From an uncultured Clostridium sp. (GTDB taxonomy: Bacteria; Bacillota; Clostridia; TANB77; CAG-508): a stretch of DNA of 29,912 nt. The number at the start of each line of letters is the position of its first letter. Position 1 is the first letter of the stretch. A program made the position numbers and the translations under genes. The stretch is from positions 1 to 29,912 of the forward strand of contig USOV01000008.1 in assembly GCA_900556455.1 (NCBI GenBank). The letters are read 5' to 3'. Below, in pieces: positions 21,969-29,601 of the stretch. Below the pieces are notes generated by a model that was not told where the DNA came from, searched no databases, and was given only the letters and a program-made list of their open reading frames with translations.

Positions 21969-22973
21969 TTATTCTCTATTTATTTGTGCTTGTACTGCTG
22001 TTATTGCAACTACTCCAGCTATGTCTTCTGCTTTACAGCCTCTTGATAAGTCGTTTACTGGTTTTGCTATTCCTTGGCATATTGGGCCATATGCTTCTGC
22101 TTTTCCTAGTCTTTCTACTAGTTTATATCCTATATTTCCTGCCTCTAATTCTGGGAAAATTAATACATTTGCATGACCTGCTACCTTACTTTCTGGTGCT
22201 TTACTTTTAGCGATTTCTGGAACAATTGCTGCATCTAATTGCATTTCTCCATCTAGCATTAATTCTGAAGCGTTTTTTTTTGCTATTTTTGTTGCTTCTT
22301 GTACTTTTGTTACTTCCTCTGCTTTTGCACTACCCATTGTAGAATATGAAAGCATTGCAACTTTTGCTTTTGCACCTACTAAGTTTTCAAAACTTCTTGC
22401 TGTAGATAATGCTATTTGAGCTAATTCTTCACTATTTGGATTTTGGTTTAAACCACAGTCTCCAAAGAAAAATAAACCGTTTTCTCCAAATTCACAATTT
22501 GGAACATCCATTGCTGCAAAAGTAGATACTAATTTTGTTCCTGGTGCTGTTTTTATTATTTGAAGTGCTGGTCTTAAAGTATCTGCTGTTGAATGTGCCG
22601 CACCTGATACTAACCCATCTGCTTCATCTAATTTTACCATCATCATTCCATAGTAAACTGGATTTAATATTAGCTCTTCTGCTTGTTCTTTAGTCATTCC
22701 TTTTGCTTTTCTTAATTCATAAAGAGTATTTGCATATTCTTCTTTCTTTTCTGATTTTTCTGGATTTATTATTTTTGTGTTTCCAATGTTAATATTATTT
22801 TCTTTTAAAAGTTTATTTACTTCTGCTTCGTTTCCGATAAGTACAACTTTTGCAAATTTTTCTTTATTAATTATTTCAGTTGCTTTTAAAACTCTTATAT
22901 CTGTTGCTTCTGGTAATACTATTGTTTTTATATCTTTACTTGCTTTTTCTTTGATTATTTCAATAAAATTCAT
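21969..22973 (-). CDS. pta: Phosphate acetyltransferase
   Basis: Interconverts acetyl-CoA plus phosphate and acetyl phosphate plus CoA, the first step of acetate fermentation with ATP yield. The 334-residue product starts MNFIEIIKEKASKDIKTIVL. It has the PTA block VLPEATDIRVLKA, DGLVSGAAHSTADTLRPALQ, the SYSTMGSAKAEEV block and the closing NVLIFPELEAGNIGYKLVERL region. The length matches the short, single-domain Clostridia form. I place the start at the ATG of 22973; a GTG four codons upstream overlaps the GAG-rich ribosome binding site. No acetate kinase gene is next to it, which is somewhat unusual. Neighbours are an HD-domain protein upstream and dnaE downstream. Confidence 0.95.
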   Translation of the reverse strand: MNFIEIIKEKASKDIKTIVLPEATDIRVLKATEIINKEKFAKVVLIGNEAEVNKLLKENNINIGNTKIINPEKSEKKEEYANTLYELRKAKGMTKEQAEELILNPVYYGMMMVKLDEADGLVSGAAHSTADTLRPALQIIKTAPGTKLVSTFAAMDVPNCEFGENGLFFFGDCGLNQNPNSEELAQIALSTARSFENLVGAKAKVAMLSYSTMGSAKAEEVTKVQEATKIAKKNASELMLDGEMQLDAAIVPEIAKSKAPESKVAGHANVLIFPELEAGNIGYKLVERLGKAEAYGPICQGIAKPVNDLSRGCKAEDIAGVVAITAVQAQINRE

Positions 22974-23011
22974 CTTTGTAATCACTCTTTCTAAAATTAT
23001 TTATTTTATTG

Positions 23012-23560
23012 CTATATATTATAAAAATGTGTTGCCTCTAGATCTGCCTCATGTAATAACAATGCAAATGGATATTTTGAAAAGGCTTGTCCCAATGTTC
23101 CATATACTTCTTTTGGTTCTGAAAATCCCATGTGCCAACGTATACCGTATTTTTCATTGTTTGTTAGTTTTATGTATTCAGTAAGCATCATTACTGATTT
23201 TTCTCCGTGTCCATAAGGGATAGTGTCTTCAATTGTATAATATGGGACCTTTTCCCAAACTCCTAAGCTATTTTTTGTATTTCTATAATCTATTTTATAA
23301 AAATTCGTTTTGCATATATCATGTAATAATGCTGATATTATGATACTTTCTTCTGGAATATCTAACCCAGCTATTTTTACTTTTTCTTTTAAGATTTCAT
23401 ATACTTTAAAACTGTGTTCTGCAAGCCCTCCTTCATGGGCGCCATGAAATCTTGTGCTTGCTGGAGCTCTAAAGAAATCCGATTTTTCTAAGAATTCTAT
23501 TAATCCGTCCATTCCTTCTCTATTTGTTGATTTTAATAATTCAATTATTTGTTCTTTCAT
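23012..23560 (-). CDS. HD-domain phosphohydrolase family protein
   Basis: The 182-residue protein shows the HD metal-binding pattern: H42 and H49 in AHEGGLAEHS, the H80-D81 doublet in ALLHDICK, H118 in YGHGEKS, H143 in IRWHMGF and D173 in HEADLEA. This is like the HD hydrolase domain found alone or in YhaM-type nucleases. There is no OB or other added domain. The substrate is unknown; nucleotides or 3' RNA ends are possible. The start follows AAAGGAG. It lies 24 bases after the XTP/dITP diphosphatase gene, consistent with a nucleotide-related role, but this is inference from position. Confidence 0.87.
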   Translation of the reverse strand: MKEQIIELLKSTNREGMDGLIEFLEKSDFFRAPASTRFHGAHEGGLAEHSFKVYEILKEKVKIAGLDIPEESIIISALLHDICKTNFYKIDYRNTKNSLGVWEKVPYYTIEDTIPYGHGEKSVMMLTEYIKLTNNEKYGIRWHMGFSEPKEVYGTLGQAFSKYPFALLLHEADLEATHFYNI

Positions 23561-23584
23561 TAGTTTTTCTCCTTTACAATATCT

Positions 23585-24190
23585 CTATTTTATATCTAAT
23601 TTTTTTATTAATTCTTTAAATGCTTTTTCTCTATGAGTGTGTTCTTTTTCTTCATCTGTTAAATCGTTCATTACTTTGGTGTTTCCTTCTGGAATAAATA
23701 CTGGGCAAAATGTTAGTCCTCCCATTGTTCCAATTTTTTCTGCTATACTGCCTTTGGTTATTCCTTTGGCTACTACTTTTTCTCCATTTGGTAATAAAGC
23801 TGTTAAAACACATACAAATTGTGCTTTTCTTTTTTCTTGTGGTATATCCTTCATTTCGTCCATTAATTTATTTAATGTAACTGCTTGTGGTGCATGGTCT
23901 CCTGCATATCTTGCACTATGCACGCCTGGTCTACCATTTAATCCGTCTACACAAAGCCCTGCATCGTCTGTTATTATAATTTCGTTTATATTATTTTTAT
24001 TACAAAATTCTTTTACTGCATTTGCTTTTATTAGTGAATTTTCTTCAAATGTTGTTCCATTTTCATCTATTTCTGTATTAAAACCTATGTCTTTTAGTGA
24101 AAGTATTTCGGCTTCTATTTTGTGGTTTTTAAATAATTTTTTGATTTCGGCTATTTTGTTTACATTGCTTGTTCCATATATTATTTTCAT
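23585..24190 (-). CDS. XTP/dITP diphosphatase (RdgB/HAM1 family), divergent
   Basis: Cleans deaminated purine nucleotides (dITP, XTP) from the pool, giving monophosphate and pyrophosphate. The 201-residue protein has the N-terminal TSNVNKIAEIK (7-17), TFEENSLIKA (47-56) and the metal-binding DDAGLCVDGLNGRPGVHSAR (75-94), followed by YAG. The base-recognition region is unusual: the typical GYDPIF reads TFCPVF, so the Asp is Cys at 162, and the closing SHRGKA reads THREKA (185-190). This may be a lineage variant or a shift in substrate choice. The start follows AAGGAG, with a short palindrome just upstream. It sits between proS and the HD protein gene in the same direction. Confidence 0.9.
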   Translation of the reverse strand: MKIIYGTSNVNKIAEIKKLFKNHKIEAEILSLKDIGFNTEIDENGTTFEENSLIKANAVKEFCNKNNINEIIITDDAGLCVDGLNGRPGVHSARYAGDHAPQAVTLNKLMDEMKDIPQEKRKAQFVCVLTALLPNGEKVVAKGITKGSIAEKIGTMGGLTFCPVFIPEGNTKVMNDLTDEEKEHTHREKAFKELIKKLDIK

Positions 24191-24205
24191 GTTTATTCTC
24201 CTTAA

Positions 24206-24231
24206 GGCACCTGTGGGCAGGTGCCCCTACA
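24206..24231 (-). repeat. Short palindromic repeat-like element before the rdgB-type gene
   Basis: On the minus strand GTAGGGGCACCTG, CCCA, CAGGTGCC forms an 8-bp stem (24206-24213 with 24218-24225) with a flanking GTAGG. It lies between the proS stop and the ribosome binding site of the next gene. The shape recalls dispersed GTAGGGGC palindromes that I have seen in Clostridia genomes. There is no T tract on either side, so it is a poor terminator. Confidence 0.5.
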
Positions 24232-24238
24232 TTTTTGA

Positions 24239-25663
24239 TCAATATTGTATTCCCCACACTACTAGATGTTTTGCTGGTTTTCCGCATACAATACATTTGT
24301 CGTCTATATGTTCGTGGTTTTCTAGAATACATCTTGATTTTGTTCCTTTTATTTCTTTCATTTTCAGTTCACATTCTTCGTCTCCGCACCACATTGCTTT
24401 TATGAATCCTGGTTTTGTATTCATTATTTGTTCTACTTCTTCTAATTTATGGCATTCATATGTTAATTCTTCTCTTCTTTTTAGAGCATTGTTATAAAGG
24501 TTTTCTTGTATTGTATCTAATAGTTTTTTAGTATATTCTACAACATTTACATCTAAGTTTTCTACTATTTTTTCTCTAGTATCTCTTCTTGCAAATGTTA
24601 TTTTATTTTCTGCTAAATCTCTTTCTCCTATTTCAATTCTTACTGGTATTCCGTTTACTTCTGCTTCTGCGAATTTAAATCCTGGAGATTTTTCTGAATT
24701 ATCTACATAAGCAGTAATTCCTGCATCTAATAACTCTTTACAGTATTTATCACAAAGTTCAAAAACTTTTTCAGATTTTCCAATTGGTACAAGTACTACT
24801 TGTCTTGGTGCTATTTTAGGTGGCAAAATTAAACCATTATCATCACTATGTACCATTATTAATCCACCAATCATTCTTGTTGAAACTCCCCAAGATGTTT
24901 GGTGTGCATATGCTTTTTCATTATTTCTATCTGAGAATGAAATATCATAAGCTTTAGAGAATTTTTGTCCAAAATAGTGACTCGTTCCAGATTGAAGAGC
25001 TACACCATTATACATTAAAGCTTCTATTGTAAGAGTATATTCTGCTCCTGCAAATTTTTCTTTTTCTGTTTTTCTACCTGTTATAACTGGAATTGCCAAA
25101 TATTCTTCAAAAAATCTTTTATATACATTTAACATGTTATATGTTTCTTCTTCAGCTTCTTCAGCTGTTTCATGGATTGTATGTCCTTCTTGCCATAAGA
25201 ATTCTCTGCTTCTTAAGAATGGTCTTGTTTCTTTTTCCCATCTTAATACATTACACCATTGATTATATTTTATTGGTAAATCTCTATATGATGTTACTAT
25301 TGAACTATAATAGTCACTAAACAAAGTTTCAGAAGTTGGCCTAATACACATTCTTTCTTCTAATTCTTTTTGTCCACCCATTGTAACCCAAGCAACTTCT
25401 GGAGCAAATCCATTTATTAGTTCTCCTTCTTTTCTCATTAGGTTTTCTGGTATAAGCATTGGCATGCAAACATTTTGGTGACCTGTTTCTTTAAACATTC
25501 TATCTAGTGTTTTTTGCATTTGTTCCCATATTGCATAGCCATTTGGTTCTATTACTATACATCCTTTTACATTTGAATATGATGCTAGTCTTGCTGCTTT
25601 TACTATGTCTGTATACCATGCTGCAAAATCTACATCTCTACTTGTAATTGATTTGTTCTTCAT
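24239..25663 (-). CDS. proS: Prolyl-tRNA synthetase, archaeal/eukaryotic type (ProS type 3)
   Basis: Class II synthetase that charges tRNA-Pro. The 474-residue product starts MKNKSITSRDVDFAAWYTDI. Class II motif 2 lies in NVLRWEKETRPFLRSREFLW, followed by EGHTIHETAEEAEEE and SGTSHYFGQKFSKAYDISF. The anticodon-binding domain contains PIGKSEKV, and a C-terminal zinc-type domain has CGDEECELKMKEIKG and CIVCGKPAKHLVVWGIQY. The absence of the inserted editing domain and the C-terminal Cys cluster identify the archaeal-type form common in some Clostridia. An upstream in-frame ATG would add 16 residues encoded across a palindrome; AAGGAG before 25663 gives the better start. It has its own promoter overlapping the PBP stop. 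Confidence 0.96.
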   Translation of the reverse strand: MKNKSITSRDVDFAAWYTDIVKAARLASYSNVKGCIVIEPNGYAIWEQMQKTLDRMFKETGHQNVCMPMLIPENLMRKEGELINGFAPEVAWVTMGGQKELEERMCIRPTSETLFSDYYSSIVTSYRDLPIKYNQWCNVLRWEKETRPFLRSREFLWQEGHTIHETAEEAEEETYNMLNVYKRFFEEYLAIPVITGRKTEKEKFAGAEYTLTIEALMYNGVALQSGTSHYFGQKFSKAYDISFSDRNNEKAYAHQTSWGVSTRMIGGLIMVHSDDNGLILPPKIAPRQVVLVPIGKSEKVFELCDKYCKELLDAGITAYVDNSEKSPGFKFAEAEVNGIPVRIEIGERDLAENKITFARRDTREKIVENLDVNVVEYTKKLLDTIQENLYNNALKRREELTYECHKLEEVEQIMNTKPGFIKAMWCGDEECELKMKEIKGTKSRCILENHEHIDDKCIVCGKPAKHLVVWGIQY

Positions 25664-25685
25664 AAAATTCTCTCCTTTTTTATAT

Positions 25686-25702
25686 GGAGCACACTGTGCT
25701 CC
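25686..25702 (-). repeat. GGAGCACA palindrome in the proS leader
   Basis: GGAGCACA (25686-25693), one base, TGTGCTCC (25695-25702) form a perfect odd-centred palindrome immediately upstream of the proS ribosome binding site. It lacks a T tract and is therefore a hairpin or operator-like site rather than a clear terminator. Confidence 0.5.
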
Positions 25703-25740
25703 GCTTTTCATAAACTACTCAGTACTATCAAATTTTTCTT

Positions 25741-25768
25741 ATATTATCATTTCTATTTTTTATGTCAA
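25741..25768 (-). promoter_or_regulatory. Promoter of proS
   Basis: TTGACA (25763-25768), a 16-base spacer, TAATAT (25741-25746) on the minus strand. The -35 box overlaps the PBP stop codon. It gives a leader of about 70 bases holding the GGAGCACA palindrome. Confidence 0.65.
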
Positions 25769-27882
25769 TATCCTCTATATGAGTGGGTTGTGCACGATTT
25801 TGGTAAATTGTCAACCCAGAATATTTCTTCATAAGTGCTCCAGCAACGTGGTGTTGCAATCATTCCTGTTGATTTACATACTTTATATGTTTCTACTCCA
25901 TCTGGCATTTTAAATGTTGCCTCAGGAAGTCCTTCGTGTATTCTTGACATTGCTCCTGCCCATAATAGACCTGCTGGATTTGTAGCACCATATCGAACTG
26001 TTTCATTATAGTCATAGCCAAACCATGTAGCAGCAGTATAGTATGGAGTAAATCCACATAGCCATCTATCATAGTCTTTATCTGTTGTTCCTGTTTTGGC
26101 TGCAACATCTATTCCTGATATTGCACAGTTTTTTGCTGTTCCTCTACTTCCTACTACTGGTTGCATAAGTAGATTTTGAAGTACATAGGCATTTGGTTCT
26201 GTAAATACTCTGCGTTTCTCTTGATTTGCTTGCAAAACTACATTTCCTTTAGAATCAACAACTTTAGTATAAAAAGTAGGTTCTATGTATGTTCCACCAT
26301 TAGCTATAGTTGCATATGCTCCTGCCATTTCTAATGGACTTATTCCTAAATCTAGTCCTCCAATTGCTAATGCTAGGTCATTGTCTTTTTCAGTTAAGGT
26401 TGTTATACCCATCTTTTTTAGGTATTCCTTTGATTTATCTGTTGTTAATTCTTGCATAATTTTTACAAATGGTATGTTCTGAGAAGTTTCTAGTGCTTGT
26501 CTAACTGTAATCTTTCCTCTATAATAATTATAATTTTTTGGTGTATAAGATTCTCCTGTTTTTAATGTAAAAGTAGTTCTTACATCACTATATATTGAAG
26601 CAGCAATAATAATTCTTTCTTGCATTGCAGGACCAACAACAGCTATTGGTTTCATTGAAGATCCTGTTTGTCTTGGACTTTGTGTTGCTCTGTTTAGTCC
26701 CCTTGATACTGTTTTTTCTCCAAGTCCACCTACACATCCTACAACAAATCCATTTGTATGGTCTATTACTACCATTGCTGCTTGTGTAGTTTCTCCTTCT
26801 CTGCTTAATGATGGTTGCATAAATTGAGGATTATTAAAGTCTTGTTCTAATATGCTTTGTATATTAGAATTTTGTGTTGTATATATTGTAAATCCTCCTG
26901 AATACAAATAACTTTTTGCCATTGGTATTGAAAGATTATTTTGTTCAGCAACTTCTTCAATAATTTGATTTAGTGCTGCATCTGTGTGGTATGAATATAC
27001 TGTATTTACTTCATTTCCTTTTTCAAATTTCAAACCTCTATTAGTTTCAGCAAATGCTTTATTATATTCCATTTGTGATATAGCACCTGTTTCAAGCATT
27101 TTTTTTAGAACAATTATTGTCCTGTTTTTTATAGTTTCTCCATTGTCTGTACCATCAAACGGGTTGTAAAGGTTTGGTGAATGTGTAATTCCTGCTAAAT
27201 ATGCACATTCTGAAAGTGTAAGCTCAGAAGCACTTTTGTTAAAATAATACTGTGACCCTAATTCTACTCCATATACATCTGAACCAACAAATATAATGTT
27301 TAAATATTTCTCTAATATTTCATCTTTTGAATATCTTTGCTCTAATTCGTATGCAAGTATCCATTCTCTTACTTTTCTATCAACTGTATCTTCTCTATCA
27401 TTTGTTACATTTTTTACTAATTGTTGTGTTATTGTACTTCCTCCAAATGATGAATACCCATCATTTTTTATATAGGTTATAATTGCTCTAGCAGTCCTTC
27501 TTATATCTATTCCATAGTGTTCCTTAAATCTTTCATCTTCAATAGCTATGTATGCTTTAGGTAGATAGTCCGGCATTTCACTTAATGTAATTATTTCTCT
27601 TTTTTCGTCTCCATTTAGAGTTGCTAAATAGTTGCCATCAATATCTAAAATAACTGAATTAGCATAATCAATATCTACTCCTAACATTAATTTTTCAATA
27701 TCTTCACCCATTGTAGAATATATGTCCTTTAGGTATAAAAAAGCTAGTGTTTCTGCTACAAGTACTCCTATTAATAGTAATATTATTAAAATAAGTATTA
27801 ATTTTAATAATATTACAAATGCTTTTCTTAATCTATGTTTTTTCTTCTTTTTTATTACATATGTTATCGGTTGTTTACTCAT
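25765..27882 (-). CDS. Class A penicillin-binding protein (PBP1A family)
   Basis: Bifunctional peptidoglycan glycosyltransferase and transpeptidase. The 705-residue product starts MSKQPITYVIKKKKK, with a short basic cytoplasmic tail and one membrane anchor (about 21-48). The GT51 domain has the catalytic Glu in EDERFKEHYG (E115) and GGSTITQQLVKN (147-158). The transpeptidase has SSMK (nucleophile S408, K411), SQN (467-469) and KTG (596-598). A short Cys-containing C-terminal stretch follows. An in-frame extension to 28038 would add 52 residues and overlap mgtE. The GAGGT site before 27882 and the family N terminus favour this start. It begins 20 bases after mgtE and is presumably cotranscribed with it. 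Confidence 0.95.
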   Translation of the reverse strand: MSKQPITYVIKKKKKHRLRKAFVILLKLILILIILLLIGVLVAETLAFLYLKDIYSTMGEDIEKLMLGVDIDYANSVILDIDGNYLATLNGDEKREIITLSEMPDYLPKAYIAIEDERFKEHYGIDIRRTARAIITYIKNDGYSSFGGSTITQQLVKNVTNDREDTVDRKVREWILAYELEQRYSKDEILEKYLNIIFVGSDVYGVELGSQYYFNKSASELTLSECAYLAGITHSPNLYNPFDGTDNGETIKNRTIIVLKKMLETGAISQMEYNKAFAETNRGLKFEKGNEVNTVYSYHTDAALNQIIEEVAEQNNLSIPMAKSYLYSGGFTIYTTQNSNIQSILEQDFNNPQFMQPSLSREGETTQAAMVVIDHTNGFVVGCVGGLGEKTVSRGLNRATQSPRQTGSSMKPIAVVGPAMQERIIIAASIYSDVRTTFTLKTGESYTPKNYNYYRGKITVRQALETSQNIPFVKIMQELTTDKSKEYLKKMGITTLTEKDNDLALAIGGLDLGISPLEMAGAYATIANGGTYIEPTFYTKVVDSKGNVVLQANQEKRRVFTEPNAYVLQNLLMQPVVGSRGTAKNCAISGIDVAAKTGTTDKDYDRWLCGFTPYYTAATWFGYDYNETVRYGATNPAGLLWAGAMSRIHEGLPEATFKMPDGVETYKVCKSTGMIATPRCWSTYEEIFWVDNLPKSCTTHSYRGY

Positions 27883-27902
27883 ATATATTTTTACCTCATA
27901 TA

Positions 27903-29240
27903 TTATAAACTTAATAAATGTGTTGCTATTTGAAAATAAATTATTAAACTTAAGGCATCTATTATTGTAGTTATTATTGGGCTTGCCATAACCGCTGGGT
28001 CTAAGTGTATTTTCTTTACTAATATTGGTAATGAGCATCCTACTATTTTTGAAATTATTATAGTTACAAACAATGTTGAACTTACTACCATTGCAACTTG
28101 GAATGTTACTTTATCTATTAACATTAGTTTTACAATAGTTACTATTGCAAGTGAAATGCCACAAAGTATTGCAACTCTAAATTCTTTCCAAATAACTTTA
28201 AAAATATCTTTAAATTCAATATCTCCTAATGATAAACTACGGATTATTGTAACACTTGCTTGTCCTCCAGTGTTGCCTGCGGTATCCATAAGCATTGGTA
28301 TAAAAGATGTCAAAATCACATAAGAAGTTAATGCTTGCTCATAATTTTGAATTATCTTTCCAGTGAAAGTGGCTGAAAGCATAAGTATCATAAGCCAAGG
28401 TATTCTTGCTTTCCATGTTTCAAAGACTCCTGTTTTTAAATATGATTTTTTGCTTATTGGGTTAATGGCTGCCATTTTTTTAATATCTTCTGTATTTTCT
28501 TCTTGCAATACATCCATGATATCGTCAATTGTCACAATTCCAACCATTCTATCTTCACTATCAACTACTGGCATTGATGTTAAATCATATTTTTGAAACA
28601 TTTTTGCTACTTCTTCTTGGTCTTCTGTTGTTCTACAAGATATTACATTTTTTTGTACAATATCCTTTATCAAGTCATTGTCATTTGCACATATAATATC
28701 TTTTAAATGAATGTATCCAATTAGCTTTCTTTCTGCATTTACAACAAAGCAAGTATTTATTGTCTCATAATATTCAATTTCTTTTCTTAACTTTTCAATT
28801 GCTTGTTTTATTGTAAGATCTTCTTTTAATTCCGCATATTCAACAGTCATTATACTTCCTGCAGAATTTTCTGGATAGTTAAGTAATTTATTTATATCAT
28901 TTCTTGTATCTGATGTACATTTTTTTAATAATCTTTTAACTACATTTGCTGGCATTTCTTCAAGTAAGTCAGTAGCATCATCAGCATACATTTCATCTAT
29001 AAGTGAAACCGCATCTTTATCACTTAATAGACTTATTATTTCAGTTTCCTGTTCTACTGGTAGATATGCAAATACATCTGCTGCTTTATCCTTGTTTATT
29101 AATCTAAATACTTTTATAATTTCATTTGGTTCTATGTCTTCTAATAATTCTGCTACGTCTGAACTGTTTAGTTCGTCTAATTCTAGTTTTGCTTCTTTAT
29201 AGTTTTTTTCTTCAAGTAAGTTTTTCACTCTTTCTAGCAT
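27903..29240 (-). CDS. mgtE: Magnesium transporter MgtE
   Basis: Mg2+ channel gated by intracellular Mg2+. The 445-residue product has the cytosolic N domain (superhelix, about 1-125, with DAVSLIDEMYADDATDLLEE and the MPANVVKRLL segment). A CBS pair follows (about 130-250; SIMTVEYAELKEDLTIKQAI and MPVVDSEDRMVGIVTIDDIM). The C-terminal membrane domain (from about 275) has PMLMDTAGNTGGQASVTIIR and the pore helix DPAVMASPIITTIIDALSLI. This is the normal family layout and length. The ATG at 29238-29240 follows GGAGG, which lies inside an overlapping upstream ORF that starts MEPPSP. No M-box fits in the short leader. Confidence 0.96.
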   Translation of the reverse strand: MLERVKNLLEEKNYKEAKLELDELNSSDVAELLEDIEPNEIIKVFRLINKDKAADVFAYLPVEQETEIISLLSDKDAVSLIDEMYADDATDLLEEMPANVVKRLLKKCTSDTRNDINKLLNYPENSAGSIMTVEYAELKEDLTIKQAIEKLRKEIEYYETINTCFVVNAERKLIGYIHLKDIICANDNDLIKDIVQKNVISCRTTEDQEEVAKMFQKYDLTSMPVVDSEDRMVGIVTIDDIMDVLQEENTEDIKKMAAINPISKKSYLKTGVFETWKARIPWLMILMLSATFTGKIIQNYEQALTSYVILTSFIPMLMDTAGNTGGQASVTIIRSLSLGDIEFKDIFKVIWKEFRVAILCGISLAIVTIVKLMLIDKVTFQVAMVVSSTLFVTIIISKIVGCSLPILVKKIHLDPAVMASPIITTIIDALSLIIYFQIATHLLSL

Positions 29241-29307
29241 AATAAACCTCCATTATTGATAATATTAAATTAAATTTTAAGTTACTTTTCGGACTCGGTG
29301 GTTCCAT
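29212..29307 (-). CDS. Candidate leader peptide of mgtE, 31 aa
   Basis: A short ORF starts at the ATG of 29305-29307 and ends at a TGA at 29212-29214, inside mgtE in a different frame. The peptide begins MEPPSPKSNLKFNLILSIME. An excellent ribosome binding site, AAGAGGTGAT (29311-29320), sits 3 bases before it. The codons for residues 3-6 (CCA CCG AGT CCG) stand out as GC-rich in a very AT-rich leader. The mgtE ribosome binding site lies within this ORF, so its translation must affect mgtE initiation. Enterobacterial Mg2+ transporter genes use acidic/proline-rich leader peptides (MgtL begins MEPDPTP). The likeness in residues and position is suggestive, not proof. Confidence 0.55.
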   Translation of the reverse strand: MEPPSPKSNLKFNLILSIMEVYYARKSEKLT

Positions 29308-29344
29308 ACTATCACCTCTTTTTGGTTTATTTTCTAACTAAAAT

Positions 29345-29374
29345 ATTATACCATATGTTTCCAACATTGTTCAA
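29345..29374 (-). promoter_or_regulatory. Promoter of mgtE and its leader ORF
   Basis: TTGAAC (29369-29374), an 18-base spacer, TATAAT (29345-29350) with an extended -10 TGG on the minus strand. Transcription would start near 29338, giving about 30 bases before the leader ORF and about 98 bases before mgtE. Confidence 0.75.
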
Positions 29375-29481
29375 GATTATAAGAAGTATTTTTTTAATAT
29401 TATTCTTTTGTTTTTTTGTCAACTTTTTATGGCATTTTTTAAAATTACATGTGTTTTAAATCTAGCTAAAATTCAAAAATC

Positions 29482-29534
29482 AAGGACAGGTTATTTATGT
29501 ACCTTTATAGAAGATGTAAAAATAACCTGTCCTT
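29482..29534. repeat. Long inverted repeat between ppdK and mgtE
   Basis: AAGGACAGGTTATTT (29482-29496) pairs perfectly with its complement at 29520-29534 around a 23-base loop. On the minus strand it is followed by GATTTTTG, so it could be a second terminator behind ppdK. The rest of 29241-29601 holds the mgtE leader ORF, its promoter and the ppdK terminator. Confidence 0.6.
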
Positions 29535-29552
29535 TTATATACTAACCAATGT

Positions 29553-29580
29553 TAATGGCAGGGATAAATCCCTGCCATTA
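29553..29580 (-). terminator. Hairpin after ppdK
   Basis: TAATGGCAGGGA (29553-29564) and TCCCTGCCATTA (29569-29580) form a 12-bp stem with a four-base loop, about 20 bases past the ppdK stop. The T tract after it is poor, so termination may depend on the second inverted repeat at 29482-29534. Confidence 0.6.
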
Positions 29581-29601
29581 CAAGTTATAATTTATTGTTT
29601 C

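Noticed and set aside
25664..25764. A T-box leader controlling proS.
   Set aside because: The leader is about 70 bases, with no T-box sequence, specifier loop or terminator.
27883..28038. A 52-residue N-terminal extension of the PBP.
   Set aside because: It overlaps the end of mgtE, has no ribosome binding site, and the family N terminus with a short basic tail fits the ATG at 27882.
29241..29350. An M-box (Mg2+ riboswitch) in front of mgtE.
   Set aside because: The promoter leaves only about 98 bases before mgtE, shorter than an M-box, and no M-box consensus or terminator is visible.
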